DNA from: Delphinus delphis
Taxonomy: Eukaryota; Chordata; Mammalia; Artiodactyla; Delphinidae
DNA length: 64,000 nt
NCBI RefSeq assembly: GCF_949987515.2
Contig: NC_082687.1
Span: forward strand, 26,686,132 to 26,750,131
Direction: 5' to 3'
Shown here: positions 1 through 8,961 of the stretch, piece by piece
Position numbering within the stretch: the first letter of the stretch is position 1
Layout: each line of letters begins with the position of its first letter
Translations under genes and position numbers: made by a program
Notes under the pieces: model-generated
Seen by the model: the letters and a program-made list of their open reading frames with translations, nothing else
Database searches by the model: none
What the model was told of the DNA's origin: nothing

Positions 1-179
1 ACTTGGATTCAAGTTTTGACAAGAGAATTGGGGAAAAAGATGAATTCAAGATTTGTTTTGGTTGTAGAATGGACAGAACTCATGACATAACTGTAAGAAA
101 GAGAGGAAACAAGAGTACATACAAGTACACATGTCAAAAGTATATAGTTGGATAGATGGGTCCAGAATATAGAGGAAAA
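1..179 (-). repeat. L2 LINE, reverse-transcriptase part (left piece)
   Basis: This is antisense L2 (CR1/L2 clade) ORF2 sequence. The best match to remembered L2 text is near 148-175, where the antisense RT continues after 1160. It runs off the left edge of the window and is interrupted by the L1 at 180-1160. It is an old, heavily diverged relic with no coding capacity. Confidence 0.55.
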
Positions 180-1160
180 TTTTTTTCTTTTTTTTATTGA
201 AGTATAGTTAATTTACAATGTTGTGTTAGTTTCAAGTGTACAGAAAAGTGATTAAGTTATACATATATGTATTCTTTCTCAGATTCTTTTCCATTATAGG
301 TTATTACAAGATATTGAGTATAGTTCCCTGCACTGTACAGCAGCTCCTTGTTGTTTACTTATTTTATATATAGTAGTATGTATATGTTGATACCAAACTT
401 CTAATTTATCTCTCCCCTTCCCCCACTATCCCCTTTGGTAACCATAAGTTTGTTTTCTATGTCTGTGAGCCTACATCTGTTTTGTAGTTAAGTTCATTTG
501 CATCAGTTTTTTAGATTCCACATAAGTGACATCATATGATATTTGTCTTTGTCTAACTTACTTAACTTAATAGGATAATCTCTAGGTCCATCCATGTTGC
601 TGCAAATTGCATTATTTCATTCGTTTTTATGGCTGAGTACTATTCCGTTCTATATACTACATCTTCTTTATCCATTCATCTGTCAATGGTTGCTTCCATG
701 TCTTGGCTATTGTAAATAGTGCTGCAGTGAACATTGGGGTGCATGTATCTTTCCAAATTAGAGTCTTCTCCTGATACATGCCCTGGAGTGGGATTTCGGA
801 ATCATATGGTAGTTCTACTTTTAGTTTTTTATGAAATCTTCACAATGTTCTCTGTAGAGGCTGCACCAATTTACATTCCCTTTTCTCCACACCCTCTCCA
901 GCATTTATTATTTGTAGACTTTTTAATGTTGGCCATTCTGATTGGTGTGAAGTGATACCTCGTTGTACTTTTGATTTCCATTTCTCTAATAATTAGCAAT
1001 ATTGAGCATCTTTCCATGCAGCTGTTGGCCATCTCTGTGTCTTCTTTAGAGAAATATCTATTGAGGTCTTCTGCCCATTTTTTGATTAGGTTGTTTGTTT
1101 GTTTCATATTAAGCTGTATGAGCTGTTTGTATATTTTGGAAATTAATCCCTAATTAGAGA
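180..1160 (-). mobile_element. 5'-truncated L1 (older cetartiodactyl type), ORF2 C-terminus + 3'UTR
   Basis: The poly-T at 180-196 is the antisense poly-A tail, followed by antisense L1 3'UTR. The minus-strand frame 871-1107 reads as L1 ORF2 C-terminal protein ([13 protein letters not shown]..., IIREMEIK). The 3' end is the older of two L1 3' types in this window. It sits inside an L2, whose text resumes just after it. A target-site duplication is not clear; only a weak 8/12 match around 166-178 and 1152-1163 is visible. Confidence 0.9.
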
Positions 1161-2080
1161 ATGTGGATGGGGTAGAAAACAGGGCCAAGACCTGAGCCTA
1201 GGGGGGCCCTACATTTAGAGGTCAGGAAGAGAGAGAAGAACTTATAAAGGAAACTAATAAAGAGGTAGAGCAAAACCAGGGTAAAGTCACAGACACCAAA
1301 AAATGAGAGTATTTTAAGAAAACACAGGCAGATAACTGGCTATACACAGTTGAAAGGTCAAATAAAATGAGAACTTATTAATCTCATTGGATTTGACAAT
1401 ACAGAGGCTACTCATGATCTTAACAAAAGCAGTGTCAGTGAAGTTTTCTGGATTGAACCAAATTGGAAAGGACTGTAGAGCAAATGGAAGGTGAGAAGGT
1501 AGAGGTACCATGTAGAAATAACTTTCTAAATGGCTTGTTGTAAAGGGGGACAGAGAAATGAGATGATAACTAGAAGAGATTGACATCTCAAGAGGGGGCT
1601 TGAGGTTTTTTTGTTTGTTTGTTTTATACTTTAGGTTGAGATATACAAAGTTTGTTTGCTCCTGGGAGTGAGGCAGTAGAGATGGAAATATTGATCATGC
1701 AGGAGAGAAGAAAAGTAAACAAAGGACAAAAGTCCTTGACAGAGGATGGGGTCCAGAGCTCATGGGCAAATTCGACTATTGATAGGATAATGACACCTTA
1801 ACAGTTTCATCATGAGGGAACAGAGAAGATGTTGGTGGGTGTACATTCTGGTGGGTCTAGGTGCTTGGTGGTAAGATTAGGGCTTTCCTGGTTGATTGAT
1901 TTTCTTTTCTCAAACATACATAAGTCTAGCTCATCAGCTAAAAGTGTCATTTGTGGCTAAAAGGTCTACATAAGAGGAAGGGGTCTGAAATAGTCACCTT
2001 TAAAATTAGCATGCACCTACTAGACAAAAGTAGTGGGATTACTTTGTAGTTCAGCTGGTATGAGACCGTTAGTTTGGCAG
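1161..2080 (-). repeat. L2 LINE, reverse-transcriptase part (right piece)
   Basis: This continues the L2 cut by the L1 at 180-1160. Around 1183-1250 the minus strand corresponds to the RT stretch after the catalytic region (the usual GVPQGSVLGPLLF area, diverged). The minus-strand frame 1314-1586 contains TAFVKIMSSLCIVKSNE and FSFYLTFQL, matching the fingers/palm segment of L2 RT. Higher coordinates are more N-terminal. Similarity fades near 2080. L2 amplified early in mammals, so this is a fossil. Confidence 0.65.
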
Positions 2081-2097
2081 GGAGACAATCAGCGCAG

Positions 2098-2515
2098 TTG
2101 GGAATTTGCTGGCAGCAGACTCACACTAAAAAATTGCTAAAATCAAAAGTAAATGTTTCTAGTCTGGCAGTTTTCCTCCAAAGAGTAACTCAAGGATCCA
2201 GACTCCTCCTACCTTGTGATGCTGCTATATGACCTATGACCTCCAAGGTCACTGAGGAAGAGAGAGTGAATGAGTAGCTAGCATCCTGGTGTTTTACCAT
2301 CTCTGCCTGAAAGGGATACACATCCTTGTGCTCACACTCCATTGGTGAGAACTAGTCAAATGCTCCCACCTAGAAACAAGGAGGCTGGAAAATATAATCC
2401 TGGACAGCTGCTTCCAGAAAGAGTGATACATGTGGAAGAGAAGCATGAATCTTTGGTGTCTCTATCACACCTATGAACAAGGAGATACAAAATGTCAGGC
2501 AGATTTAAAGTACAT
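2098..2515. repeat. Unassigned ancient interspersed repeat
   Basis: The text resembles a dispersed mammalian repeat I recognise but cannot name with confidence. Clues are a 'ggatccagactcctcc' segment, a 'ccattggtgagaactagtca' segment and a 'ggaggctggaaaatataatc' segment in fixed order. No terminal repeats were resolved. A hAT-type DNA transposon or an LTR are both possible. Confidence 0.35.
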
Positions 2516-2519
2516 CAGA

Positions 2520-2711
2520 TGAAAAAATGGAGAGTGATGCAAACTGCTTTTTAAATAGAATAATCAGTGAAGGCCTCTGTGGAGGTGAAATTTAAGTAAA
2601 GGCATGAAGTGAAAAGAGGGAGGTATTTGAGTTACAAGGGAATTGTGTTTAAAATGGCGGAAACAGCAAGTGCAAAGGCCCTGAGGCAGGCATACATTTG
2701 ATGTGCTTAAG
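2520..2711 (-). repeat. L2 LINE fragment (3' portion)
   Basis: Antisense L2 ORF2 end. It has the motif order 'aaggcctctgtggaggtgaaatt' then 'aacagcaagtgcaaaggccc', typical of L2 just upstream of its 3' end. It is interrupted by a MER1-type element at 2712 and continues after 2911. Confidence 0.7.
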
Positions 2712-2910
2712 GTGGGGAGTGGTAAAATTTTTGTGTAAAGGGTCATATAGTTAATATGTAGGCTTTGATGGGCCATTAGATCTCTGTTACAACTACTCAA
2801 CTCTATCATTGTAGCATAAAAGCAGCCATAGACACTATATGAACAATTGTGAGTAGCTATTATCCAATAAAGCTTCATTTACAAAAACAGGTAACAGACT
2901 CTGGTTTAAT
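2712..2910 (+). mobile_element. MER1-type hAT-Charlie nonautonomous DNA transposon, partial
   Basis: It has the characteristic order: 'gtaaagggtcatatag', a run around 'aactactcaactctatcattgtag', 'aaagcagccatagacacta', and 'aataaagcttcatttacaaaaacagg'. Both terminal inverted repeats are degraded or lost. It lies inside an L2. A second, more complete member is at 28492-28806. Confidence 0.75.
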
Positions 2911-3440
2911 GAAAAGCAAGAAGGGCAAATTTCTTCCCAGAAATTTGAATAGTGGGCAAGGAGTTAGCAGCGGATAGAGAAGGCAGGGAGGAAACCAAGT
3001 GTTAGATCAGATAGAGCTTTACAGGCTACACTGTAAGGGTTTTGGATTAATTCCAAGGGCTTGGGAAAACTGTGGGAAAATTTTAAATAGGCATGTAAAA
3101 TGATCTGATTTACTCTGGAAAAAGATGACTTTGGCTGCTGTAAGAAATAAACTCTATGGAAGTGAGAGCAGGAGTAGGGAGACCAGTTAGTATAAACAAG
3201 AGATGACGGTGGCCTCAACCCACATGTTAGCAATGAAAACGGGGAGGAGTTGCCAGGTTGGGAATGTGCCTTGAAGGGAGGACCTACTGGATTTGCTGAT
3301 AGACAGATGTCCTGCAGAGGAGGTTCTTGAGCTAATGCGCTAGGAAGATCAAAGATGATGTAAAGTTTGAGATTTCAGAGGTGTTGCAGTTTCTGGAGGA
3401 GACATGGTCCAAGGCATGTCCACAGAAGTGAGTGTCTATG
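2911..3440 (-). repeat. L2 LINE fragment (RT C-terminal part)
   Basis: The minus-strand frame 2964-3233 contains a degenerate RT C-terminus: LVYTNWSPYSCSH..., then KPLELIQNPYSVACKALSDL, matching the L2 thumb region in which 'YKALHDL' is usual. It is the 5' continuation of the L2 piece at 2520-2711, so the MER1 element inserted into an existing L2. Confidence 0.7.
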
Positions 3441-3446
3441 GTGAAA

Positions 3447-3447
<1 letters not shown>

Positions 3448-3475
<28 letters not shown>
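3448..3475. repeat. (AC)n microsatellite
   Basis: Fourteen uninterrupted CA units, followed by a short TA-rich run to about 3492. Confidence 0.98.
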
Positions 3476-3479
<4 letters not shown>

Positions 3480-3741
3480 ATATGTATATATATGGTGAAG
3501 ATGAGTAGTGATCCTGGAAACCATGCTCGATGAGAAAATAAAAAATAATGTGTATTGATAATCTTGTGTCCTTTGAGTCAGCAGTGACCATGACAACACA
3601 AAGAGCCAGCTGTGTCATGCACTGTCCACTGACACGACCCTGTAATCAGAGAGGAACCTCTCCACAGATCTGCCCAGTAACCACAAGCAAAAAATAAGCA
3701 AATCAAAAGAAACATCGTTAAATAATATGAAACAGGCAAAC

Positions 3742-3844
3742 CTTGGTTCCTGTTTCCTCACAGTTCCCACAAGGAAGCACAATCTTGGCTGGAAGCGTGT
3801 CCTGACGTGATCTCACATTCGGTTGGACATCCATCCAACACCAC
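3742..3844 (-). other. Candidate exon-like segment, unidentified
   Basis: On the minus strand a long pyrimidine tract ending in TTTCAG (3845-3850) precedes a 103-nt stretch that ends AAG|GT (donor bases 3740-3741, weak context GTTTGC). One frame is open throughout (34 codons, including MDVQPNVRSRQDTLPAKIV and LPCGNCEETG). It keeps three CpGs in a CpG-poor area and shows no repeat signature. I recognise no protein family. Chance occurrence is quite possible. Confidence 0.15.
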
Positions 3845-4240
3845 CTGAAAAATAAAATTGAAAAGCAATTGAAATCTTTATGAACTTTCACAAAATGCCA
3901 CTGAGATAGTTCATCCTTAAACTACTGCAACAATCCACAAACCCAGGTACAACAAGTGTCCCACAGTCTCCCTTCTGTCTCCCAAACTTCCCAGAACTTT
4001 CTCTGAAAGCTGGCCTGCACAAGTGTCAGGCAGGACTGAAGGGCAGCAGCCAGAGGGAGGCAGAGATGTTGAGAAAATTTGTCTGGAAGGCTCCTCACAT
4101 GTGCTCCTTAGTCCACAGACATTTCCTCGCTGCCTACAGTACTGCGGGTCCTTCTGTCAAATAAATAGTGTTTGTGGTCACCTGCAGGAATGGTGGAGAT
4201 GTCATCAGACTAGGCGATGGGCAGGAAGGGAGCAATAAGG
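3845..4240. other. No assignable feature
   Basis: Apparently unique sequence with no recognisable gene or repeat. It includes a 71-codon open frame at 4023-4238 with no family resemblance. Confidence 0.5.
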
Positions 4241-4253
4241 AAGGCGATTCTAG

Positions 4254-4460
4254 CTACATAGCACAGGGAGATCAGCTCAGTGCTTTGTGACCACCTAGAG
4301 CGGTGGGATAGGGAGGCAGGAGGGAGATGCAAGAGGGAGGGTATATGGGGATATATGGATATGTATATGGATACGTATAGCTGACTCACTTTGTGATACA
4401 GCAGAAACTAACACTCCATTGTAAAGCAATTATACTCCAATAAAGATGTTAAAAAAAAAA
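4254..4460 (+). mobile_element. 5'-truncated L1 3'UTR (younger type)
   Basis: It contains only the last ~200 bp of L1: the 'catagcacagggagatcagctc' area, G-rich stretch, 'cattgtaaagcaattatact', 'aataaagatgtt' and poly-A. It is flanked by a 13-bp target-site duplication at 4241-4253 and 4461-4473 (one mismatch). The right copy of that duplication is also the left copy for the SINE at 4474. Confidence 0.95.
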
Positions 4461-4473
4461 AAGGTGATTCTAG

Positions 4474-4598
4474 GGGAATTCCCTGGTTGTCCAGTGGTTA
4501 GGACTCCACACTTTCACTGCCAAGGGCACAGGTTCGATCCCTGGTCGGGAAACTAAGATCCTGCAAGCCACGTGGCGAGGCCAGAAAAAAATTTTTTA
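4474..4598 (+). mobile_element. CHR-type SINE, short form
   Basis: A tRNA-derived SINE beginning 'gaattccctgg' with a pol III B-box-like 'ggttcgatccc' at 4531 and an A-rich tail. The 13-bp flanking duplications are 4461-4473 and 4599-4611 (one mismatch). It is a retroposon with no coding capacity, and its head abuts the preceding L1's target duplication. Confidence 0.95.
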
Positions 4599-4705
4599 AA
4601 GGTCATTCTAGAGACCTGGACCCTGAAGAAGGACATCCTTGGCAGGCAATATGGTCAACAGTATTTACCATGCATGACTGGGTAAGGGGTCAGAAAATAT
4701 CCTGA

Positions 4706-4880
4706 GTTCTTTCTTTCCCTCCCTTCCTTCTTTTCTCCCTTCCTTTTCTTTCTCTTTCCCTACTCTTTCTTTTCTTTCCTCCCTCTCTTTTTTCTCCAAT
4801 GAGTATTTTATCTACCTATCAATCTATCCATTCATCTCTCTATCTATCTATCCATCTCTCTATCTCTCTGTGTATCTGTA
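4706..4880. repeat. CCTT-rich pyrimidine tract followed by (TATC)n-like repeat
   Basis: 4706-4797 is almost pure pyrimidine (CTTT/CCTT units). 4800-4880 is an imperfect ATCT/TATC array. Confidence 0.95.
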
Positions 4881-5450
4881 TTAGTCACGGTTCTCCCAAG
4901 AAACAGATAAATAGGATAGACAGAAAGATGATTGATAGATAGGTGATAGATAGCTAGGTAATTGATTGATACATACATATAAGAGGAGATATATAAGGAA
5001 TTGGCTCATGAAATTATGGAGGCTAAGAAGTCCCACAATCTACCATCTGCAAGCCAGAGAATGAGGAAAGCTGGTGATGCAATTCAGTCTGAGTCTAGAG
5101 ACCCAAGAATCGGGGGGCGGGGAAGGAGGGCAGGGGACGGAGGGGTGCTGGTGGTGTAAGTCCCAGTCTGAGTCTGAAGGCCCAAGAACCAAGAGGTGGG
5201 AGAAGATGGATGTCCCAGCTCAAGCAAAAAGAGCAAATTTGCCATTTCCTCCAATTTTCTTCTATTTAGCATGGCAATGAATTGGATGATGCCTACCCAC
5301 ATTGGTGAGGACAATCTTCATTCAGTCTGCAAATTCAAATGTTCATCTCTTCTGGAAAAATCGTCACAGACACACTCAGAAATAATGTTTTAGCAGTTAT
5401 CTGGGCATCCCTTATCCCAGTCAAGTTGACGTATAAAATCAACTGTCATC
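4881..5450 (+). repeat. Unassigned ancient interspersed repeat
   Basis: This is a familiar dispersed mammalian repeat that I cannot name. It starts 'ttagtcacggttctcccaag', has 'ggaattggctcatgaaatta', internal near-repeats of 'cagtctgagtctgaaggccc' (around 5085 and 5165), and ends 'cagtcaagttgacgtataaa'. TATC microsatellites lie on both sides (4800-4880 and 5451-5475). Confidence 0.55.
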
Positions 5451-5475
5451 CTATCTACCTATCTATCTATCTATC
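5451..5475. repeat. (TATC)n microsatellite
   Basis: About six TATC units at the right edge of the unassigned repeat. Confidence 0.95.
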
Positions 5476-5589
5476 CTGAAAGAAAAAAATACAAATAGAT
5501 ATGTATTACTAAATGTCAATACTGCAGCGAGTTGGATCCTGCCCAAAGGACCCTTAAAACTGTTTTCCCAAGAGCTCCATCAAGGGTAC

Positions 5590-5690
5590 TTTAAGTGTGG
5601 TTGGTAGACCAGCAGTATCAGCATCCATCTGAGAGCTTTTTAGAGATGCAAGTTCTCAGGCCCCACCCTAGACCTACTGAATCAATAAAT
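5590..5690 (+). mobile_element. MER5A hAT-Charlie fragment
   Basis: It shows the order 'aagtgtggttggtagaccagcag', 'atcagcatcc', 'atgcaagttctcaggccccac', 'agacctactgaatca', which is the left part of MER5A. It stops where the L1 starts at 5691; the right half was not found beyond the L1. Confidence 0.8.
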
Positions 5691-7016
5691 GGTGTTGGGA
5701 AAACTGAACAACCACATGCAAAAGGATAAAGCTTGACCACTATCTTACACCATACACAAAAATTAACTCAAAATGGATTAAAGACTTGAACATAAGACCT
5801 GAATCCCTTGAAACTCCTAGAAGAAAAGCTACATAGTAAACTCCTTGATATAAGTCTTGGTGATAATTTGTTTTGAAGTTTAGTTGATTTACAATATTGT
5901 GTTAGTTTCTGGTGTAGAGCAAAGTGATTCAGTTATATGTATTTTTTCAGATTATTTTCCATTATAGGTTATTATAAGGTTATTATAGGATATTGAATAT
6001 AGGTCCATGTGTTGGTGATAATTTTTTAAATATGATACCAAAAGCAAAAGCAACAAAAACAAAAATAAATGTGTGACTACATCATTCTAAAAAGCTGCTG
6101 TATAGCAAAGGAAACTATCAACAGAATGAAAAGCAATCTACTGAAAGGGAGAAAATATTTACAAATGATATATCTGATAAGGGGCTAATATCCAAAATAT
6201 ATAAAGAACTCATACAACTCAACATCAAAAAAACAAACAACCCAATTAAAAAGTGAACAGAGGATCTGAACAGACATTTTTCCAAAGATGGCCAACAGGT
6301 ATAAGAAAAGATGCTCAACATCATTAACCATCAGAGAAATGAGAATCAAAACCACAATGAGATATTGTCTCACACCTATTAGAATGGCTATTATCAAAAA
6401 ATAGGAAATAACAAGTGTTGGAGAGGATGTGGAGAAAAGGGAACACATGTGCACTCTTGGTGGGAATATAAATTGATGCAGACACTATGGAAACCAGTAT
6501 GCACTATGGAAACCATTAACTTTCATTAACTAATGTTCCTCAAAACATTAAAAATAGAACCATCATATGATCCAGCAATTCAACTTCAGGGTATTTATCC
6601 AAAGAAAACAAAAATATTAACTCAAAAAGATATATGAATTCCCATTTTCACTGTAGCACTATTTACAATAGCCAAGACACGGAAACAACCTAAGTGTCCA
6701 TCCATGAATGAATGGATAAAGAAATTGTGTATATTCATACAATGGAATATTATTCAGCCATAAAAAAGAATGAAATCTTGCCACTTGCATCAATATGGTT
6801 GGACCTCGAGGGCATTACGCTAAGTGAAATAAGTCAGACAGAGAAAGACAAATACAGTACGATCTCTTATATGTGAAACTCAAAAAACAAAAAAACAATA
6901 ACAAAAACCCATGCTCACAGATACTGAGAACACATTGGTGGTTGCCAGAGGGGGTTGGGAGGTGGGAGACAAGGGTAAAGGTGGTCAAAAGGTACAAAGA
7001 AAAAATAAATAGAAAT
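5691..7016 (+). mobile_element. 5'-truncated older L1 (ORF2 C-terminal part + 3'UTR)
   Basis: Plus-strand ORF2 text from 'ggtgttgggaaaactg' through the 'caatggaatattattcagcc' landmark (about 6740) to an A-rich end near 7016. The frame carries many stops and a small internal duplication ('actatggaaaccagtatgcactatggaaacc', 6485-6515). It is more diverged than the L1s at 53 and 62 kb. It is split by another L1 piece at 5870-6011. Confidence 0.9.
5870..6011 (-). mobile_element. Short L1 3' end nested inside another L1
   Basis: Antisense L1 3'UTR tip (older 3' type) with an exact 13-bp target-site duplication at 5857-5869 and 6012-6024. This fixes the order: the plus-strand L1 was present before this minus-strand insertion. 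Confidence 0.93.
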
Positions 7017-7239
7017 TAATTATTTTAAAATTTCAAAAACATATGATCTTTATATCCATATTTCTGAAATTTCATGATCATATGCCCTGAATAGTTCTTT
7101 ATTCCAATCATTGTATTAGGTATTCAGTGGCATTTCGCATCAAAAAACTTATGTCCTTCGATTCTGAAATTTTCTCTATAAATCTTTGATAATGTTTCCC
7201 CTCATTTTTTTGTTCTTTTTTTCCGGAATGCCTATTATT

Positions 7240-7620
7240 ATTATTTTTTAACATCTTTATTGGAGTATAATTGCTTTACAATGGTGTGTTAGTTTCTGTT
7301 TTATAACAAAGTGAATCAGCTATATGTATACTTATATCCCCATATCTCTTCCCTCTTGCATCTCCCTCCCTCCCACCTTCCCTATCCCACCCCTCTAGGT
7401 GGTCACAAAGCACCGAGCTGATCTCCCTGTGCTATGCGGCTGCTTCCCACTAGCTATCTACTTTACGTTTGGTAGTGTATATATGTCCATGCCACTCTCT
7501 CACTTTGTCACAGCTTATCCTTCCCCCTCCCCGTGTCCTCAAGTCCATTCTCTATGTCTGCATCTTTATTCCTGTCCTGCCCCTAGGTTCTTCAGAACCT
7601 TTTTTTTTTTTTTTTTAGAT
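7240..7620 (-). mobile_element. 5'-truncated L1 3'UTR (younger type)
   Basis: Antisense L1 3'UTR of the same type as the copies at 53 and 62 kb, with an exact 15-bp target-site duplication at 7225-7239 and 7621-7635. The poly-T at 7600-7616 is internal to this L1 type (the A-run just after the ORF2 stop in the full-length copy, expanded). Confidence 0.95.
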
Positions 7621-7876
7621 GGAATGCCTATTATTTAAACGTCAGATTTCCATTACCTTCTAACTTCCTTATCTTTCTATCCCACTTTTCACTCCTGGTT
7701 TTGTTCTACTTTCTAGAAGTCTTCAAATGTATCCTTTAAATCTTCTATTGAGTTGTGTTTTTCTGCCTTATTTCTATTTTCCATGAGTTAGTTCCCTAAT
7801 AAATGTTTCTTAGGACGCTCTTATTTTTGTTTTATGTATATAAACTGATTATCTTTCTGAGGATATTAAGCTCTCT

Positions 7877-7879
<3 letters not shown>

Positions 7880-7943
<64 letters not shown>

Positions 7944-7944
7944 T
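7880..7944. repeat. (TA)n microsatellite
   Basis: Near-perfect TA run of about 27 units, with one TGTA interruption near its right end. Confidence 0.98.
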
Positions 7945-8926
7945 TGTGAGCCCTCCATTGAATTTTTTGCCCTCACTTATTTTTCTGTTCATTTGGGTTC
8001 CTGTCTTAAAATCACCTTTCCTCTTGGTTAGCTCTTTATACTTAAAGGTCAACCACCAGATCCTTACTGGAAGCTCCCTGTGCGTGGTTTGTCCAATGAT
8101 GGGCATTGCTGTAGGATGCTTGGCAGGTGCCTAGGACCTCCAGTGCCTATGACTCTTTCCCTGCCAGTGTCCTGCCAGTGTCCTGGGTGCAAAGCAGGGA
8201 ATGAAGGTAGGGGAGTCTGATGGTCAAAACCTAGACTGTCATTTAATCCTGTTTCCGAATGGCCTCAATCCCTTCTTTGGCTGTCAACAAGCACATTTTT
8301 ATCTGTCACAGTTTCATGTCCTGATTTGTCCTTAGCAAAACTTGGTCACTATCAGTGTGGATACCGTGGAGTTAGGGCAGGCCTGGGAGCCTTATCTTGG
8401 GGTAAAAGGAAAAGCATGCCAGAGGGCATCCTGCGTTCATTCCAACCCTATTTGGGGGAAGAAGAGGTGCCAGAATATAGAGGCAACAGCAGAAGAGGGT
8501 GACATGTAGGTGGCATAAGGTGAGAAGGTGCCGCTTTGCCAACTTTTAGGCTTGTCCTCATCCACTCACTTCTAAAAGCCAAGACACTTGAACTTTACTT
8601 TTCTCTACCCACTGCTATCTCACTCTGTCTCTTGGGGCAGTGAAGTGGCAGGGAAGGGGAGCCTAACTCAAGGAGTTTATTCCACAGGAATGTGCCCATC
8701 TGGGGGCCTCCTGTGAACAGAAATGTTTGCTGGGTGCACCACACAGTTTATCACGTACATACAGCTTAGAAATTCTGCTTGTGATCTTCACGTTTCATTT
8801 ACCCAGACAATGTCATCAAAAATGTCATAATGGATATAAAATCATGTATGTGAAACTTTTGAAAATTGTAAAGCACTATAAAATTTAAAGAATCTTTCAT
8901 TCAATAAAAAAGAAACTTCAAAACGC

Positions 8927-8929
<3 letters not shown>
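7945..8929. other. No assignable feature
   Basis: Apparently unique sequence. No repeat or coding signature was recognised on either strand. A small direct repeat 'ctgccagtgtc' lies at 8162-8185. Confidence 0.5.

Positions 8930-8959
<30 letters not shown>
8930..8959. repeat. (TA)n microsatellite
   Basis: About 15 TA units. Confidence 0.97.

Positions 8960-8961
<2 letters not shown>

Noticed and set aside
4531..4541. tRNA-like B-box in the CHR SINE as a possible tRNA gene
   Set aside because: It belongs to a SINE with A tail and target duplications; no complete cloverleaf is present.
7880..8106. Minus-strand open frame rich in alternating Ile-Tyr
   Set aside because: It is the translation of a (TA)n microsatellite.
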